Source: an uncultured Sunxiuqinia sp.
Lineage (GTDB): Bacteria; Bacteroidota; Bacteroidia; Bacteroidales; Prolixibacteraceae
Assembly: GCF_963678245.1 (NCBI RefSeq)
Contig: NZ_OY782770.1
Location: forward strand, 310,001 to 374,000
DNA: 64,000 bases
Direction of reading: 5' to 3'
Below the pieces are notes generated by a model. The model searched no databases, was not told where the DNA came from, and saw nothing but the letters and a program-made list of their open reading frames with translations. Shown here piece by piece: positions 36,958 to 46,937 of the stretch. Every line of letters begins with the position of its first letter. The first letter of the stretch is position 1. The translations under genes and the position numbers were made by a program.

Positions 36958-36965
36958 TATCTTTG
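36958..36965 (+). promoter_or_regulatory. -7 element of typA
   Basis: TATCTTTG matches TAnnTTTG. A TATG lies 21 bases upstream as a weak -33. The in-frame TTG at 36963 falls inside this box, so the ATG at 36987 is preferred as the translation start. Confidence 0.5.
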
Positions 36966-36986
36966 CGCCTCAATTTTGAAGAACAT

Positions 36987-38789
36987 ATGCAGAAGATTAG
37001 AAACATCGCGATTATTGCGCACGTTGACCACGGTAAGACAACCCTGGTTGATAAAATGATATATCATTGTAATGTGATGAAAGATCACGAGAAAAAGCAA
37101 GAGCTTATTCTTGACAACAATGACCTTGAAAGGGAAAGAGGAATCACTATCCTGGCCAAAAACGTTGCCGTTGATTATCATGATATCAAGATTAACATTA
37201 TTGATACTCCTGGTCACTCCGACTTTGGTGGTGAAGTAGAACGAGTACTCAACATGGCTGATGGGGTACTATTGCTGGCCGATGCCTTCGAAGGTACCAT
37301 GCCTCAAACCCGCTTTGTACTATCAAAAGCACTGGCATTGGGACTAAAGCCTATTGTTGTTATCAACAAAGTAGATAAACCAAACTGTCGTCCTGAAGAA
37401 GTGCACGAGCAAGTGTTCGACCTCATGTTTAGTCTCGATGCCACCGAAGAACAGTTGGACTTCCCAACAATTTACGGTTCGGCAAAAGAAGGCTGGATGA
37501 CCGATGATCTGAAAAACAAAACAGACAATATTGGCCCATTACTGGATGCCATTATCGAGCATATTCCGGAACGGGAACCAAACCCGGGTACTCCTCAAAT
37601 GCTAATTACATCGTTGGATTATTCATCTTACGTAGGACGTATTGCCATTGGACGTGTTCATCGTGGCGAATTGAAAGAAGGCATGCAAGTGGCTTTGGCG
37701 AAGCGCGATGGTTCGGTAAAACGAACTAAAATTAAGGAATTACATACTTTCACCGGACTGGGACGAATTAAAGTTGATCACGTGGTCAATGGGGACATTT
37801 GTGCCTTGGTGGGTATCGAAGGATTTGATATTGGCGATTCAATTTGCGACCTGGAATCTCCGGAGCCAATTGACCCCATTGCTATTGATGAGCCAACCAT
37901 GAGCATGGTGTTTACCAACAACGATTCTCCGTTCTTCGGACGTGAAGGTAAATTTGTAACCTCGCGCCACTTACACGATCGCTTGTACAAAGAACTGGAA
38001 AAAAATCTGGCACTGCGTGTTGAAAAAGGTGAATCAGCAGATGTATTTACCGTATACGGACGTGGTGTGTTGCACTTATCGGTACTGATTGAAACCATGC
38101 GTCGTGAAGGTTACGAGTTGCAGGTTGGTCAGCCTCAGGTGCTTTACAAACAAATTGGCGGCATCAAATGCGAACCAATTGAAGAAATGCACGTGGATGT
38201 GAGCGATGAGTTTTCGGGAAAAGTAGTGGAATTGGTTACTGCCCGCAAAGGCGAAATGCAAAATATGGAGCGCAAAGGCGACCGGATCCATCTGGAATTT
38301 TTAATTCCATCGCGTGGAATCATCGGTTTGCGAACCAACATGTTAACAGCCACTGCCGGCGAAGCGGTGATGACTCACCGTTTTGTAGAATACCAACCGC
38401 TAAAAGGTGTTATTGAAGGCCGTAAAAACGGATCATTAATCGCCAAAGAACCCGGTACAACCTTTGCCTACGCGCTGAATAAATTACAGGATCGCGGACG
38501 CTTTTTCATTCCTCCGGGCGATGAGGTTTACGAAGGAATGGTAATTGGTGAAAATACCCGTGCAGACGACTTAACAATCAATGTCACTCAATCGAAAAAG
38601 CTGACCAACATGCGTGCCTCAGGCTCGGATGATAAAACCAAGTTGGCACCACACATTCGTTTTAGCCTGGAAGAAGCCCTGGAATACATTGGCCCTGACG
38701 AATATCTGGAAGTAACTCCAAAATCATTCCGCATGCGAAAAATCTTATTGCGCGAAGCAGAACGCAAACGTGGGGTAAAGATTAATTAG
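36987..38789 (+). CDS. typA: Ribosome-associated translational GTPase TypA/BipA
   Basis: TypA binds the ribosome and assists 50S assembly and adaptation to cold or stress. The 600-residue product has a full G domain: AHVDHGKTT, RERGITI, DTPGHSDFGG with the catalytic His, and NKVDKPN. EF-G-like domains II, III and V follow, with the specific C-terminal domain ending RKILLREAERKRG. ATG 36987 gives the family start MQKIRNIAIIAHVDHG. Confidence 0.96.
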   Translation: MQKIRNIAIIAHVDHGKTTLVDKMIYHCNVMKDHEKKQELILDNNDLERERGITILAKNVAVDYHDIKINIIDTPGHSDFGGEVERVLNMADGVLLLADAFEGTMPQTRFVLSKALALGLKPIVVINKVDKPNCRPEEVHEQVFDLMFSLDATEEQLDFPTIYGSAKEGWMTDDLKNKTDNIGPLLDAIIEHIPEREPNPGTPQMLITSLDYSSYVGRIAIGRVHRGELKEGMQVALAKRDGSVKRTKIKELHTFTGLGRIKVDHVVNGDICALVGIEGFDIGDSICDLESPEPIDPIAIDEPTMSMVFTNNDSPFFGREGKFVTSRHLHDRLYKELEKNLALRVEKGESADVFTVYGRGVLHLSVLIETMRREGYELQVGQPQVLYKQIGGIKCEPIEEMHVDVSDEFSGKVVELVTARKGEMQNMERKGDRIHLEFLIPSRGIIGLRTNMLTATAGEAVMTHRFVEYQPLKGVIEGRKNGSLIAKEPGTTFAYALNKLQDRGRFFIPPGDEVYEGMVIGENTRADDLTINVTQSKKLTNMRASGSDDKTKLAPHIRFSLEEALEYIGPDEYLEVTPKSFRMRKILLREAERKRGVKIN

Positions 38790-38812
38790 TCGACTACGAA
38801 ATTACGATATAT

Positions 38813-38850
38813 AAAAAGCTCCGATCCCATGATGAGATCGGAGCTTTTTT
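38813..38850 (+). terminator. Terminator of typA
   Basis: A perfect 14-base stem (AAAAAGCTCCGATC / GATCGGAGCTTTTT) around a nine-base loop ends in six Ts. Confidence 0.93.
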
Positions 38851-39070
38851 ATGCCTTGACTGCCCTAGGATAAGCGATACATATTTTTTACGTGTTAAAT
38901 TCTGCTTTTACCACAGACATAGAATATACACCACTTTGGCTACCAAACAACCAACTAGGATCACTTCCCCGAAATAGTCTTTTTGTTAAATTTCGGCAAG
39001 TATTAAATCATTGCATGACAAGACCAGTCATTTGTCGCTAATTTTAGATTGAAATAAAAAAATAGTCGTA

Positions 39071-39988
39071 ATGCCATTAAAATATGGAGTGATTGGAACC
39101 GGAGCATTAGGAGGTTTCTACGGAGGTAAATTAGCTCAAACCGGAAGTGACATTCATTTCTTGTTTCGCAGTGATTTTGATTTTGTGAACGAAAACGGTC
39201 TCCGGATTGACTCCGTTAAGGGAGATTTTCATGTCACAGATGTTGCATGCTATTCATCCTCATCTGATATGCCCAAATGTGATGTCATCTTGGTTTGTTT
39301 GAAAACAACATCCAATCAGTATCTCCCCGAAATACTTGGCCCTATTGTGCATGAAGATACTTTGGTGATTTTAATTCAAAATGGCTTAGGCGTTGAGGAG
39401 CAATTAGCCAGTAACATGCCAGATTTAAAAATCGCAGGAGGGCTGGCTTTTATTTGTGCGCAAAAAACAGGCCCTGGATATATTCAGCATCTCGATTTAG
39501 GCAGATTGATAATTGGAGATTATTCTAGCCAAAACCAACAATTGCTTGATCATGTTTGTGCTGATATACAGCAAGCTGGTGTACAGGCTAAGGTATCCAA
39601 TAATCTTGCTTATTCCCGATGGCAGAAATTAGTATGGAACGTACCTTTTAATGGGCTCACTGTAGTGATGAATGCAACAACAGACCAATTGTTGTCTGAC
39701 GAGAATACGTCCAAGTTAGCCTTGGAAATGATGTTGGAGGTGGTTGGTGCTGCTAATGCATGCGGTCTTGATCTCGAAGCGGATTTTGCTCATCGTATGT
39801 TTGAAATGACTAAGAGCATGACGCCATACTCGCCTAGCATGAAACTGGACTACGATCACAAGCGGCCGATGGAAATCCAAACGATATATAGCAATCCTGT
39901 GCAAGTCGCTAAAGCTTCAGGCTATGAAATGAAAAAGGTGGCGGCTCTGGAAAAGCAACTACGTGCTATCGAGGCTAGAATAAATTAG
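39071..39988 (+). CDS. Ketopantoate reductase family protein
   Basis: The 305-residue protein has the Rossmann motif GVIGTGALGGFYGGKLAQ at the N-terminus and the C-terminal helical domain with SMKLDYDHKRPMEIQTIYSNP, as in 2-dehydropantoate 2-reductase. This enzyme makes pantoate from ketopantoate with NADPH. Paralogues without proven pantoate activity are common, so panE is not assigned firmly. It is a single gene. Confidence 0.83.
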   Translation: MPLKYGVIGTGALGGFYGGKLAQTGSDIHFLFRSDFDFVNENGLRIDSVKGDFHVTDVACYSSSSDMPKCDVILVCLKTTSNQYLPEILGPIVHEDTLVILIQNGLGVEEQLASNMPDLKIAGGLAFICAQKTGPGYIQHLDLGRLIIGDYSSQNQQLLDHVCADIQQAGVQAKVSNNLAYSRWQKLVWNVPFNGLTVVMNATTDQLLSDENTSKLALEMMLEVVGAANACGLDLEADFAHRMFEMTKSMTPYSPSMKLDYDHKRPMEIQTIYSNPVQVAKASGYEMKKVAALEKQLRAIEARIN

Positions 39989-40023
39989 AATAAGCTTATA
40001 TTGGGGGCAAAACGGCGTAAATA

Positions 40024-40063
40024 AAAAAACCCGAACCATTTTATTTTGACCCGGGGCTTTCAT
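40024..40063 (-). terminator. Probable terminator of the POT transporter gene
   Basis: On the minus strand an imperfect hairpin (AAGCCC...GGGTTT with wobbles and a bulge) is followed by seven Ts. It lies just past the transporter stop codon. Confidence 0.5.
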
Positions 40064-40083
40064 TTATCTTGTAAGTCTTTCAA

Positions 40084-41616
40084 CTACTTAATTCCTTTCA
40101 TCATCTTTTTCAGCCAAGGAGAAAGGGCTAACAGTATTGCGGCAATAATTGCCGACTGAATGGCAATGAGCCAGAAAACCTGAACTTCCTGCCCCAGAGC
40201 AGACTCTAATTTTATTGAAATTGCTTTCATTTGCGAAGCAACAAAGTTTCCTGCAGCAAACGACCCCATCCATACTCCCATCATGGTAGAAACCAATCTG
40301 GGTGGCGAAAGCTTAGTAACCATCGACAAACCAATTGGTGATAAACAGAGCTCACCGAATGTATGCAGCATGTATACAAATACAAGCCAGAGCGGGCTCA
40401 CCAATAATACCGAACCATCAGCATTTCCTTGTGTTGAGCGTGTATAGGCAAACGCCATAACTACAAAGCCTAAGCTTAGTAAAGTCATGCCCCAGGCAAA
40501 TTTCATTGGTGTGTTTGGATTCAATTTTTTCTTGTCCAATTTTAACCATAACACACTAAACAGCGGAGCAAATAAAACGATAAAAATAGCATTGACACTT
40601 TGAAACCAGGTGGCTGGAATTTCCCAACTGCCAATCATTCGTTGGGTATTATCGCGGGCGAAAACATTAAATGTTGTTCCCGCCTGTTCAAATCCACTCC
40701 AGAAGAAAATATTAAAAACTGCCAAAATCAAAATTACGGCAATTCGGCTCCATTCGGTCTTTCCATTGGTTCCTTTTACAATGCTCATTACCAAATAGAC
40801 CAATCCGGAAACAGCTACAATCCGTATGATCCACGTTTGAATAGTGGGTTCTATTGAGCTCCATACAAGAATAAATCCGAAGATAAAGCCAACCATAGCA
40901 ACTACAAAAATCAAAATACCCATCCAATCCTTAACCGCAAGTCGGTTTCTCTCTGCTTTTACCTTTGGAGGCATACCGATATTTCCAAGCGTATGGCTAC
41001 GAATGAAAAACCAGATTGTACCTAATAACATTCCACCGCCAGCTGACATGAATCCATACTGCCATGCAATTTGTTCTCCCAAATAACCGGCAACTAGCGG
41101 AGACAGAAATGCTCCGAGATTGATTCCCATATAGAAAATGGTGAATCCACCGTCTTTTCGGGGGTCATTATTGTCATATAGCTCGCCCACCATGGTTGAA
41201 ATATTGGGTTTGAAGAATCCATTCCCAAGAATCAAAATACCAAGGCCAGAATAAAATATAGTTTGGCGAAACTCCATACTACTTTCCATAGACATTGAGC
41301 TGAATGCCAGCAAAAACTGACCAATCGCCATGGTTAAACCACCAATATATATTGTTTTGCGTTGCCCTAATACTTTGTCGGCCAAAACCCCTCCAATGAT
41401 TGGGGTAACATATACCAATCCGGTAAAAATACCGTAAATGGTAAATGCATCGAGTTCGGCCATTTCAAACCCACCATTGGCAAATGTTGCTGTCAGAAAT
41501 AACACCAACAATGCGCGCATACCATAATAACTGAACCGTTCCCACATCTCGGTGGCAAACAAAGAAGATAACCCAACCGGGTGTCCAAAAAAGGCAGTAC
41601 TCTTGTCCTTAGCCAT
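40084..41616 (-). CDS. Proton-coupled oligopeptide transporter (POT/PTR family)
   Basis: The 510-residue membrane protein imports di- and tripeptides with protons. It shows the family motif EMWERFSYYGMRALLVLFL (residues 23-41, E-x-x-E-R-F-x-Y-Y-G), NPRKDGGFTIFYMGINLGAF near helix 4, and about 14 hydrophobic segments. The substrate range cannot be told. Peptide uptake fits the nearby cytosolic dipeptidase pepD. Confidence 0.92.
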   Translation of the reverse strand: MAKDKSTAFFGHPVGLSSLFATEMWERFSYYGMRALLVLFLTATFANGGFEMAELDAFTIYGIFTGLVYVTPIIGGVLADKVLGQRKTIYIGGLTMAIGQFLLAFSSMSMESSMEFRQTIFYSGLGILILGNGFFKPNISTMVGELYDNNDPRKDGGFTIFYMGINLGAFLSPLVAGYLGEQIAWQYGFMSAGGGMLLGTIWFFIRSHTLGNIGMPPKVKAERNRLAVKDWMGILIFVVAMVGFIFGFILVWSSIEPTIQTWIIRIVAVSGLVYLVMSIVKGTNGKTEWSRIAVILILAVFNIFFWSGFEQAGTTFNVFARDNTQRMIGSWEIPATWFQSVNAIFIVLFAPLFSVLWLKLDKKKLNPNTPMKFAWGMTLLSLGFVVMAFAYTRSTQGNADGSVLLVSPLWLVFVYMLHTFGELCLSPIGLSMVTKLSPPRLVSTMMGVWMGSFAAGNFVASQMKAISIKLESALGQEVQVFWLIAIQSAIIAAILLALSPWLKKMMKGIK

Positions 41617-41644
41617 ATCTTTTTACTGTTTATATTGAAGAAAA

Positions 41645-41652
41645 CAAATATA
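41645..41652 (-). promoter_or_regulatory. -7 element of the POT transporter gene
   Basis: TATATTTG on the minus strand (41652-41645) matches TAnnTTTG, with TTTA 18 bases upstream as a weak -33. The inverted repeat at 41672-41693 overlaps the -33 side. Confidence 0.5.
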
Positions 41653-41671
41653 AACATCTTTTTGCTCCTAT

Positions 41672-41693
41672 AAATGGTGAAATGTCACCATTT
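41672..41693. promoter_or_regulatory. Inverted repeat between the divergent POT and NAD(P)HX genes
   Basis: AAATGGTGA and TCACCATTT are exact inverted copies around AATG. The position over the -33 region of the transporter promoter suggests an operator for a dimeric regulator, though a transcript hairpin cannot be excluded. Confidence 0.5.
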
Positions 41694-41779
41694 TGAATTT
41701 AATTTCAATAAGAACAATTGTAGGTGAACAAGCTTTATTTCTACAATGTTTTTGTATTTTAGAATGAAAATATCACTTT

Positions 41780-43291
41780 ATGAAACTTTTTGTAACCAAA
41801 CAAATAGCAGCTATCGACCAGTTTACAATTCAAAATGAACCCATTCCAGGCATCGACCTAATGGAACGGGCTTCTCTGGAAATTGCAAATTGGCTAATTC
41901 ATCACATTTCAAACGAAAAGAAATTGATTGTTTTTGCCGGCCCCGGAAATAATGGAGGAGATGCATTGGCTATAGCGCGTTTAATGGCTAAACACAATTA
42001 CCTGTGCGAGCTGTATTTGTTGAACTTTGGAAAAGACTTAACAGGTTCGCCTGCTGAAAACTGGGATCGATTGATTAATCAAGACAAAGTGAGATTGACA
42101 GTTATTCAGGAGAAAGACTTGATTCCGGATATTCCGGCAGAATCTGTTGTTTTGGATGGTTTATTTGGCTCCGGCTTAAGTCGAAAATTAGAGGGATTGC
42201 CACTACAAATCGTTCAGAAAATAAATGCTTCCAAAGCAAAGGTTGTTGCCATCGACATCCCCAGTGGTCTGTTTGGCGAAGACAATTCTGAAAACGACTT
42301 GAAAAATATGGTACATGCTGATTACACCTTGACGTTTCAGTTTCCAAAACTCAGTTTCTTTTTCCCCGAACACGAGAAAATACTTGGTGAGTGGGAAGTT
42401 TTACCAATTGGTTTGCATCCTGACGCAATCAGCCAGACCGAAAGTCCACTTCATTACTTGACTGAACAAGAAATTGCCAAAAGCTTAGTCGATCGAGATA
42501 AATTTTCGCACAAAGGAACCTATGGACACGCTTTGCTGATTGCCGGCTCATACGGAAAAATAGGAGCAGCGGTATTGGCCTCCAAGGCCTGCTTGCGATC
42601 TGGCGTTGGACTGTTGACCACTCACATTCCGCATACCGGATATCAGATTATGCAGACAACCGTGCCCGAAGCCATGTGTTGTATAGACCCGTCGGACTTG
42701 ATGTTTACCGAATTTCCTAAGCTGGATCAGTTCTCTGCAGTTGGAGTGGGCCCCGGATTGGGACTGAAACCGAACTCGCAGCGGGGACTCAAAGAACTTT
42801 TAGAAGCTAAACCGGATAAATTGGTTTTAGATGCTGATGCCTTGAATATCCTATCGATGAAACCTGAATGGTTGAGACTTTTACCCGAAGACTCGATTCT
42901 AACTCCACACCCGAAAGAGTTTGAACGTTTAGCCGGGGCAACAATTGATTCTTACTCCCGCTTGCAGGCTCAGCTGAGTTTTTCAGCAAAATATAAAGTC
43001 ATTGTTGTTTTAAAAGGTGCTCAGACCTGCATCACAACGCCAAGCGGAGAGGTGTATTTTAACACATCGGGTAACCCGGGAATGGCTACCGCCGGAACCG
43101 GAGATACCTTGACTGGTATTTTGCTGGGACTACTGGCTCAGAATTACACGCCTCTTGAAACAGCTCAGTTGGGAGTGTTTATTCATGGTTTGGCTGGAGA
43201 TTTAGCGGCACAAGAAGTTGGTGAAGTGTCGTTGATTGCTGAAGATTTAATTCAGCACCTTGGTAAAGCTTTTTTAAAGCTCAAGAAATAA
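41780..43291 (+). CDS. nnr: Bifunctional NAD(P)H-hydrate epimerase / ADP-dependent NAD(P)H-hydrate dehydratase
   Basis: The protein repairs damaged NAD(P)H hydrates. The N-terminal YjeF-N epimerase (about 1-215) shows VFAGPGNNGGDALAIARL and VVAIDIPSGLFGED. The C-terminal ribokinase-like dehydratase (about 225-500) shows GHALLIAGSYGKIGAAVLA, GVGPGLG, LTPHPKEFERL and GNPGMATAGTGDTLTG. The 503 residues make a complete fusion. Confidence 0.94.
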   Translation: MKLFVTKQIAAIDQFTIQNEPIPGIDLMERASLEIANWLIHHISNEKKLIVFAGPGNNGGDALAIARLMAKHNYLCELYLLNFGKDLTGSPAENWDRLINQDKVRLTVIQEKDLIPDIPAESVVLDGLFGSGLSRKLEGLPLQIVQKINASKAKVVAIDIPSGLFGEDNSENDLKNMVHADYTLTFQFPKLSFFFPEHEKILGEWEVLPIGLHPDAISQTESPLHYLTEQEIAKSLVDRDKFSHKGTYGHALLIAGSYGKIGAAVLASKACLRSGVGLLTTHIPHTGYQIMQTTVPEAMCCIDPSDLMFTEFPKLDQFSAVGVGPGLGLKPNSQRGLKELLEAKPDKLVLDADALNILSMKPEWLRLLPEDSILTPHPKEFERLAGATIDSYSRLQAQLSFSAKYKVIVVLKGAQTCITTPSGEVYFNTSGNPGMATAGTGDTLTGILLGLLAQNYTPLETAQLGVFIHGLAGDLAAQEVGEVSLIAEDLIQHLGKAFLKLKK

Positions 43292-43413
43292 AATGATTGA
43301 AAGTTCGGTTATTCTGTATAGAAAAGTGTTCGCAGACTAAATTTAACTGCCAGCGCTTCGCTTTTGACTTGACTTTACGTATTTTTGACTTCATTTTAAA
43401 TTTGAAAATTATC

Positions 43414-44518
43414 ATGAGAACATATTTGCTTTTAGCCCTGTTTTTGATTTCCACATCTGTTTTTGCCAATCCTAAAGATGACAGAAAAGATGAGCAAATT
43501 GGAGTCGCTCCAAATGAAGGAATCGTTTATAGTTTGCCAAGAACAGGAATCAGAATTCATGTAAAGGCCAAACAGGAAAAATTCTTTCACGGGCCATATT
43601 TCCAGTACGCCGAGGCTTTGTTGGGCATAAAAAACGCCCCCACTTCCGATTTCGAAAGCTGGGTAATTACCGATATTCAGATTGAAACATTTAGCGAACC
43701 CGATCCGGATCAAGTCTACAAAGCAATGGGAAATGCTGCATCGATGGTTAGCCTGACCGAGTCCGGAGTTTTGGCAGGAATTAATAAAGAACAGTCGACT
43801 ATTAGTGAACCCATTTCTGTTTCTACTTTTTTAGGAGATACTAAAACGCCTGATTTCCCATTTACTGATTTATCACTTAAGCCATTTTATGAACTTGGTG
43901 ACTCAACAACCAACAACGCAATTGTAACCAAATCGATTGAAGAAAAAGCACAGGAGGCAGCACATACGATTACCAAGTTGCGCAAACGCCGTTTTAAATC
44001 GTTGGCCAACGCTTACGAAGTACAGTTGCCTGACGGGCAAGCATACGAACTGATGGTGAACGAACTTGGCAATCTGGAAGATGACTATGTCGCACTTTTT
44101 ATTGGCAAGTCGTACAAAAAAAACATTTGAATACAGCTTTGACTTTATTCCAGGTGAGAATTCCGTCTCAGGTGAAGTTGCTTTCCGTTTTTCTGAAAAT
44201 AAAGGGATATTACCCAAAAACGATCTGAGTGGAAAACCAGTCGTAGTGGATATGAAGAAATTGGATGATTTGGCATCAGCTCAAAATAAACTAAAAACAG
44301 CAGGGTCACCAACAGGAGGAAGAAGCGGTGTTTATTATCGGATGCCGGGGAAAGCTGAAATTAAGGTGATGAACGGACTAAATCTAATGGCCGTTTCGCG
44401 GGCAACCGTGGCTCAGTTCGGGACTGTTGCCAATTTACCGGTGAGCCTGATGGATGGAAGCTATAAAATATCCTTTCACCCGGGAACAGGAGCTATTAAA
44501 AGTATTTTGAAAGATTAG
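43414..44518 (+). CDS. DUF4831 family exported protein, broken by a +1 frameshift in an A8 tract
   Basis: From ATG 43414 (signal peptide MRTYLLLALFLISTSVFA) the frame runs 238 residues and stops at 44130 soon after YVALFIGKSYKK. The second part (TFEYSFDFIPGENSVSGEVA onward) continues in another frame to 44518. Reading seven instead of eight A residues at 44116-44123 joins them as TAC-AAA-AAA-ACA-TTT, giving a 367-residue protein of normal family length. DUF4831 is a Bacteroidota envelope family of unknown role. As with rpsG, the extra A may be a sequencing error, slippage, or a real lesion. The frame upstream of 43414 is open but lacks a signal peptide in the right place. Confidence 0.8.
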
Positions 44519-44544
44519 TAATTTCATTAGAAAAATAAATAGTT

Positions 44545-44575
44545 GCCCTGTACTTGCTTTGGTATGGGGCTTTTT
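44545..44575 (+). terminator. Terminator after the DUF4831 gene
   Basis: GCCCTGTAC pairs with GTATGGGGC (wobbles) around eight bases, followed by TTTTT. Confidence 0.65.
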
Positions 44576-44658
44576 GCTTTACGGCTGATAAAACTCAGAA
44601 CAAGCTTACACGATTAATTGTACTTTTATTAAATCAAAAGAACTCTAAAATATACAAC

Positions 44659-46125
44659 ATGAGTAATAAAATATTGACATTAGAACCCAATCTGTTATGG
44701 GAAATTTTTTATCGGCTGACACGAGTTCCACGACCTTCAAATCATGAAGATAGAATTCAGGAGTTAGTGTATAGCTTTGGAAAAAAGCTAGATCTTGAAA
44801 CAATAAAGGATGAAGCAGGTAATATTATTATTCGGAAACCTGCTACTCCGGGAATGGAAAACAAAAAGGGTGTTATTCTACAAAGTCACCTGGATATGGT
44901 TCCGCAAAAGAATAGTGATAAAGAGCACGACTTTCAGAATGATCCGATTGAAGCTTATGTTGATGGTGACTGGGTAACAGCCAGCGGAACTACGCTTGGT
45001 GCAGATAATGGAATTGGTGCAGCCGCTGCAATGGCAGTGCTTGCTTCTGATGATTTAAAGCATGGTCCGGTTGAGGCCTTGTTTACAGCCACCGAAGAAA
45101 CCGGCATGGACGGAGCTGAAGGATTAAAACCAGGGATATTGCAAGGTGAAATACTGCTAAATATGGACTCGGAAGACGAAGGCGAACTGTACGTTGGATG
45201 CGCGGGAGGTGAAGACGCGAATATTCGCTTTTCGTATAACGAAGAAGCAGTCCCTGCAAATTCAGTCGCTTTAAAATTGAATATTACCGGATTAAAGGGC
45301 GGTCATTCGGGAATGGATATTATTTTACAACGAGGAAATGCCAACAAGGTATTTTTTAGGTTGCTAAATGAAGCGCAGAAAAAATATGGAGCGTGTCTTG
45401 CTGAAATAGATGGCGGTAGTCTTCGAAATGCGATTCCGCGCGAAGCATTTGGAGTACTAACTGTTGAAAAACAAAAAGTTGATGTTTTAAGAAAAACAAT
45501 CGAGCTTGAATTCCAGCTTATAAAAAACGAATTGGCAGCTACTGAACCGGATGTGAAATTGATTCTTGAGGAAACCGAAGTTCCACAAGCGGTTATTGAC
45601 TCAACAACTCAGCTGAATTTGACAAAAGGAATTATGGCTTGCCCCAATGGTGTTATCCGAATGAGCGACAGCATGAGTGGACTCACAGAAACTTCGAGCA
45701 ATTTGGCCAGTGTAAAATTGAATCCTGTGGACAAAACAATTTCAATTGCTTGTTTGATGCGCAGCTCGGTTGATTCGGCAAAGGTTGAGTTGGGCAATCG
45801 GATTGAAGCCATTTTTAGCTTAGCAGGTGCTAAAGTTGAATTTTCCGGCGCCTATCCCGGATGGAAACCCAATATGGAATCGCCCATACTGAAAACCATG
45901 CAAGCGGTTTATAACGAGAACTATGGAAAAATACCCCAAATAAAAGCCATTCATGCCGGATTGGAATGTGGAATACTTGGTGGCATCTATCCTCATTGGG
46001 ATATGATCTCATTTGGCCCAACCATTCGCTTTCCACATTCGCCCGACGAAAAAGTAAACATTGCAACGGTTAAGAAATTTTGGGACTTTCTGGTTAAAAC
46101 ACTGGAGAGTATTCCTGAAAATTAA
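44659..46125 (+). CDS. pepD: Aminoacyl-histidine dipeptidase (cytosol nonspecific dipeptidase)
   Basis: This M20 metallopeptidase splits dipeptides such as Xaa-His. The 488 residues show the metal motifs QSHLDMVPQKN, TLGADNGIGAAAAMAV and ATEETGMDGAEGL, plus NMDSEDEGELYVGCAGG. ATG 44659 (MSNKILTLEPN) is preferred; 35 upstream open codons overlap the terminator of the previous gene. With the POT importer it can supply free amino acids. Confidence 0.95.
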   Translation: MSNKILTLEPNLLWEIFYRLTRVPRPSNHEDRIQELVYSFGKKLDLETIKDEAGNIIIRKPATPGMENKKGVILQSHLDMVPQKNSDKEHDFQNDPIEAYVDGDWVTASGTTLGADNGIGAAAAMAVLASDDLKHGPVEALFTATEETGMDGAEGLKPGILQGEILLNMDSEDEGELYVGCAGGEDANIRFSYNEEAVPANSVALKLNITGLKGGHSGMDIILQRGNANKVFFRLLNEAQKKYGACLAEIDGGSLRNAIPREAFGVLTVEKQKVDVLRKTIELEFQLIKNELAATEPDVKLILEETEVPQAVIDSTTQLNLTKGIMACPNGVIRMSDSMSGLTETSSNLASVKLNPVDKTISIACLMRSSVDSAKVELGNRIEAIFSLAGAKVEFSGAYPGWKPNMESPILKTMQAVYNENYGKIPQIKAIHAGLECGILGGIYPHWDMISFGPTIRFPHSPDEKVNIATVKKFWDFLVKTLESIPEN

Positions 46126-46143
46126 GACGACATAGTGAATCTG

Positions 46144-46179
46144 AAAATAGGGTGTGGCTTGAAGTCACACCCTATTTTT
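46144..46179 (+). terminator. Terminator of pepD
   Basis: AAAATAGGGTGTG and CACACCCTATTTT pair exactly around GCTTGAAGT, followed by T. The palindrome also gives a U-tail on the other strand. Confidence 0.93.
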
Positions 46180-46215
46180 ATAATGCAGCGTAAATACTAA
46201 TATGTTGGGTTACTT

Positions 46216-46377
46216 TTAATTTGAATTATCTCCGGTCTTGAAACTCCAGGTTGGGCCGTTTGCAATGATTAGCTCCTCTGCACGCCTTTCTGCTAAAATT
46301 TTTAAAAAATCAATCTCGAGAAGTAATTCCTGCAACTTACTTGTGAGTTCTTCTTTAGTTTTATTCTTACTAGTCAT
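46216..46377 (-). other. 53-residue ORF resembling a histidine-kinase linker fragment
   Basis: The frame MTSKNKTKEELTSKLQELLL then EIDFLKILAERRAEELIIAN encodes an amphipathic coiled coil followed by a short polar tail (GPTWSFKTGDNSN). The segment RRAEELIIAN resembles the repeated linker of Bacteroidota PAS kinases (KRAAELIIANKEL). It is too short for a kinase and stands alone, so it is either a remnant or a small coiled-coil protein. Confidence 0.45.
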
Positions 46378-46937
46378 TGCAAATTCGTTTTATAAACGTT
46401 GAATCATTCCTAACTCCGGGTATAATATCAATATAAGCACATTCTATTAATCATACCTATCGGTTGATCTTAAAAGGTTGTAACACCTCATCAATATTTA
46501 TTACGCAAACATTTGAGCTAAGAAGCCGACATTCGCTTACTAAACCAATTAATTTACAAAATATTTTATCTGAAAATAATGTTTTTTTTTTCAAAATAAG
46601 TGAAATGAGGATTTCATTTTACTCAATAGTTATATCCAAAGCTGATTATCAGTACAATTTATAGATCTCTTCTTTGTAAAGGTCAGATAGGCCATTTGCC
46701 TGCCTGCAAGTCAATAAACACCGAACTCAAAACACCTTGCCAGCTTCAAACATCTGGCATAAATGTGACTCTATTTTCACCCTTGAATATTATCGTATAG
46801 CCCTTTCAAAAAAAGATATTAAATTGTATTGAGTAATTCGCTAACAAATCCTGAAACAGAGTCAGTAAAAAGATGGGATATAGCGCTCATTCACGATATC
46901 TTGATCAATATCCAGATAATAGCAGGAACGTTCCAAA
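46378..46937. other. 560-base spacer without a supported gene
   Basis: The stretch is A/T-rich. It contains a 66-codon plus-strand frame (46464-46664) with coding-unlike composition, and short minus-strand frames such as MSAISHLFTDSVSGFVSELL near 46890. None has support beyond an ATG. No terminator or RNA gene was recognised. Confidence 0.5.

Noticed and set aside
46464-46664. 66-codon plus-strand ORF after pepD
   Set aside because: Composition and hydrophobic pattern look like chance in an A/T-rich spacer; no promoter, no recognisable motif, no neighbour on the same transcript.
46822-46893. Short minus-strand frame MSAISHLFTDSVSGFVSELL...
   Set aside because: Only 23 codons, downstream of tamB, with no support besides a start codon.
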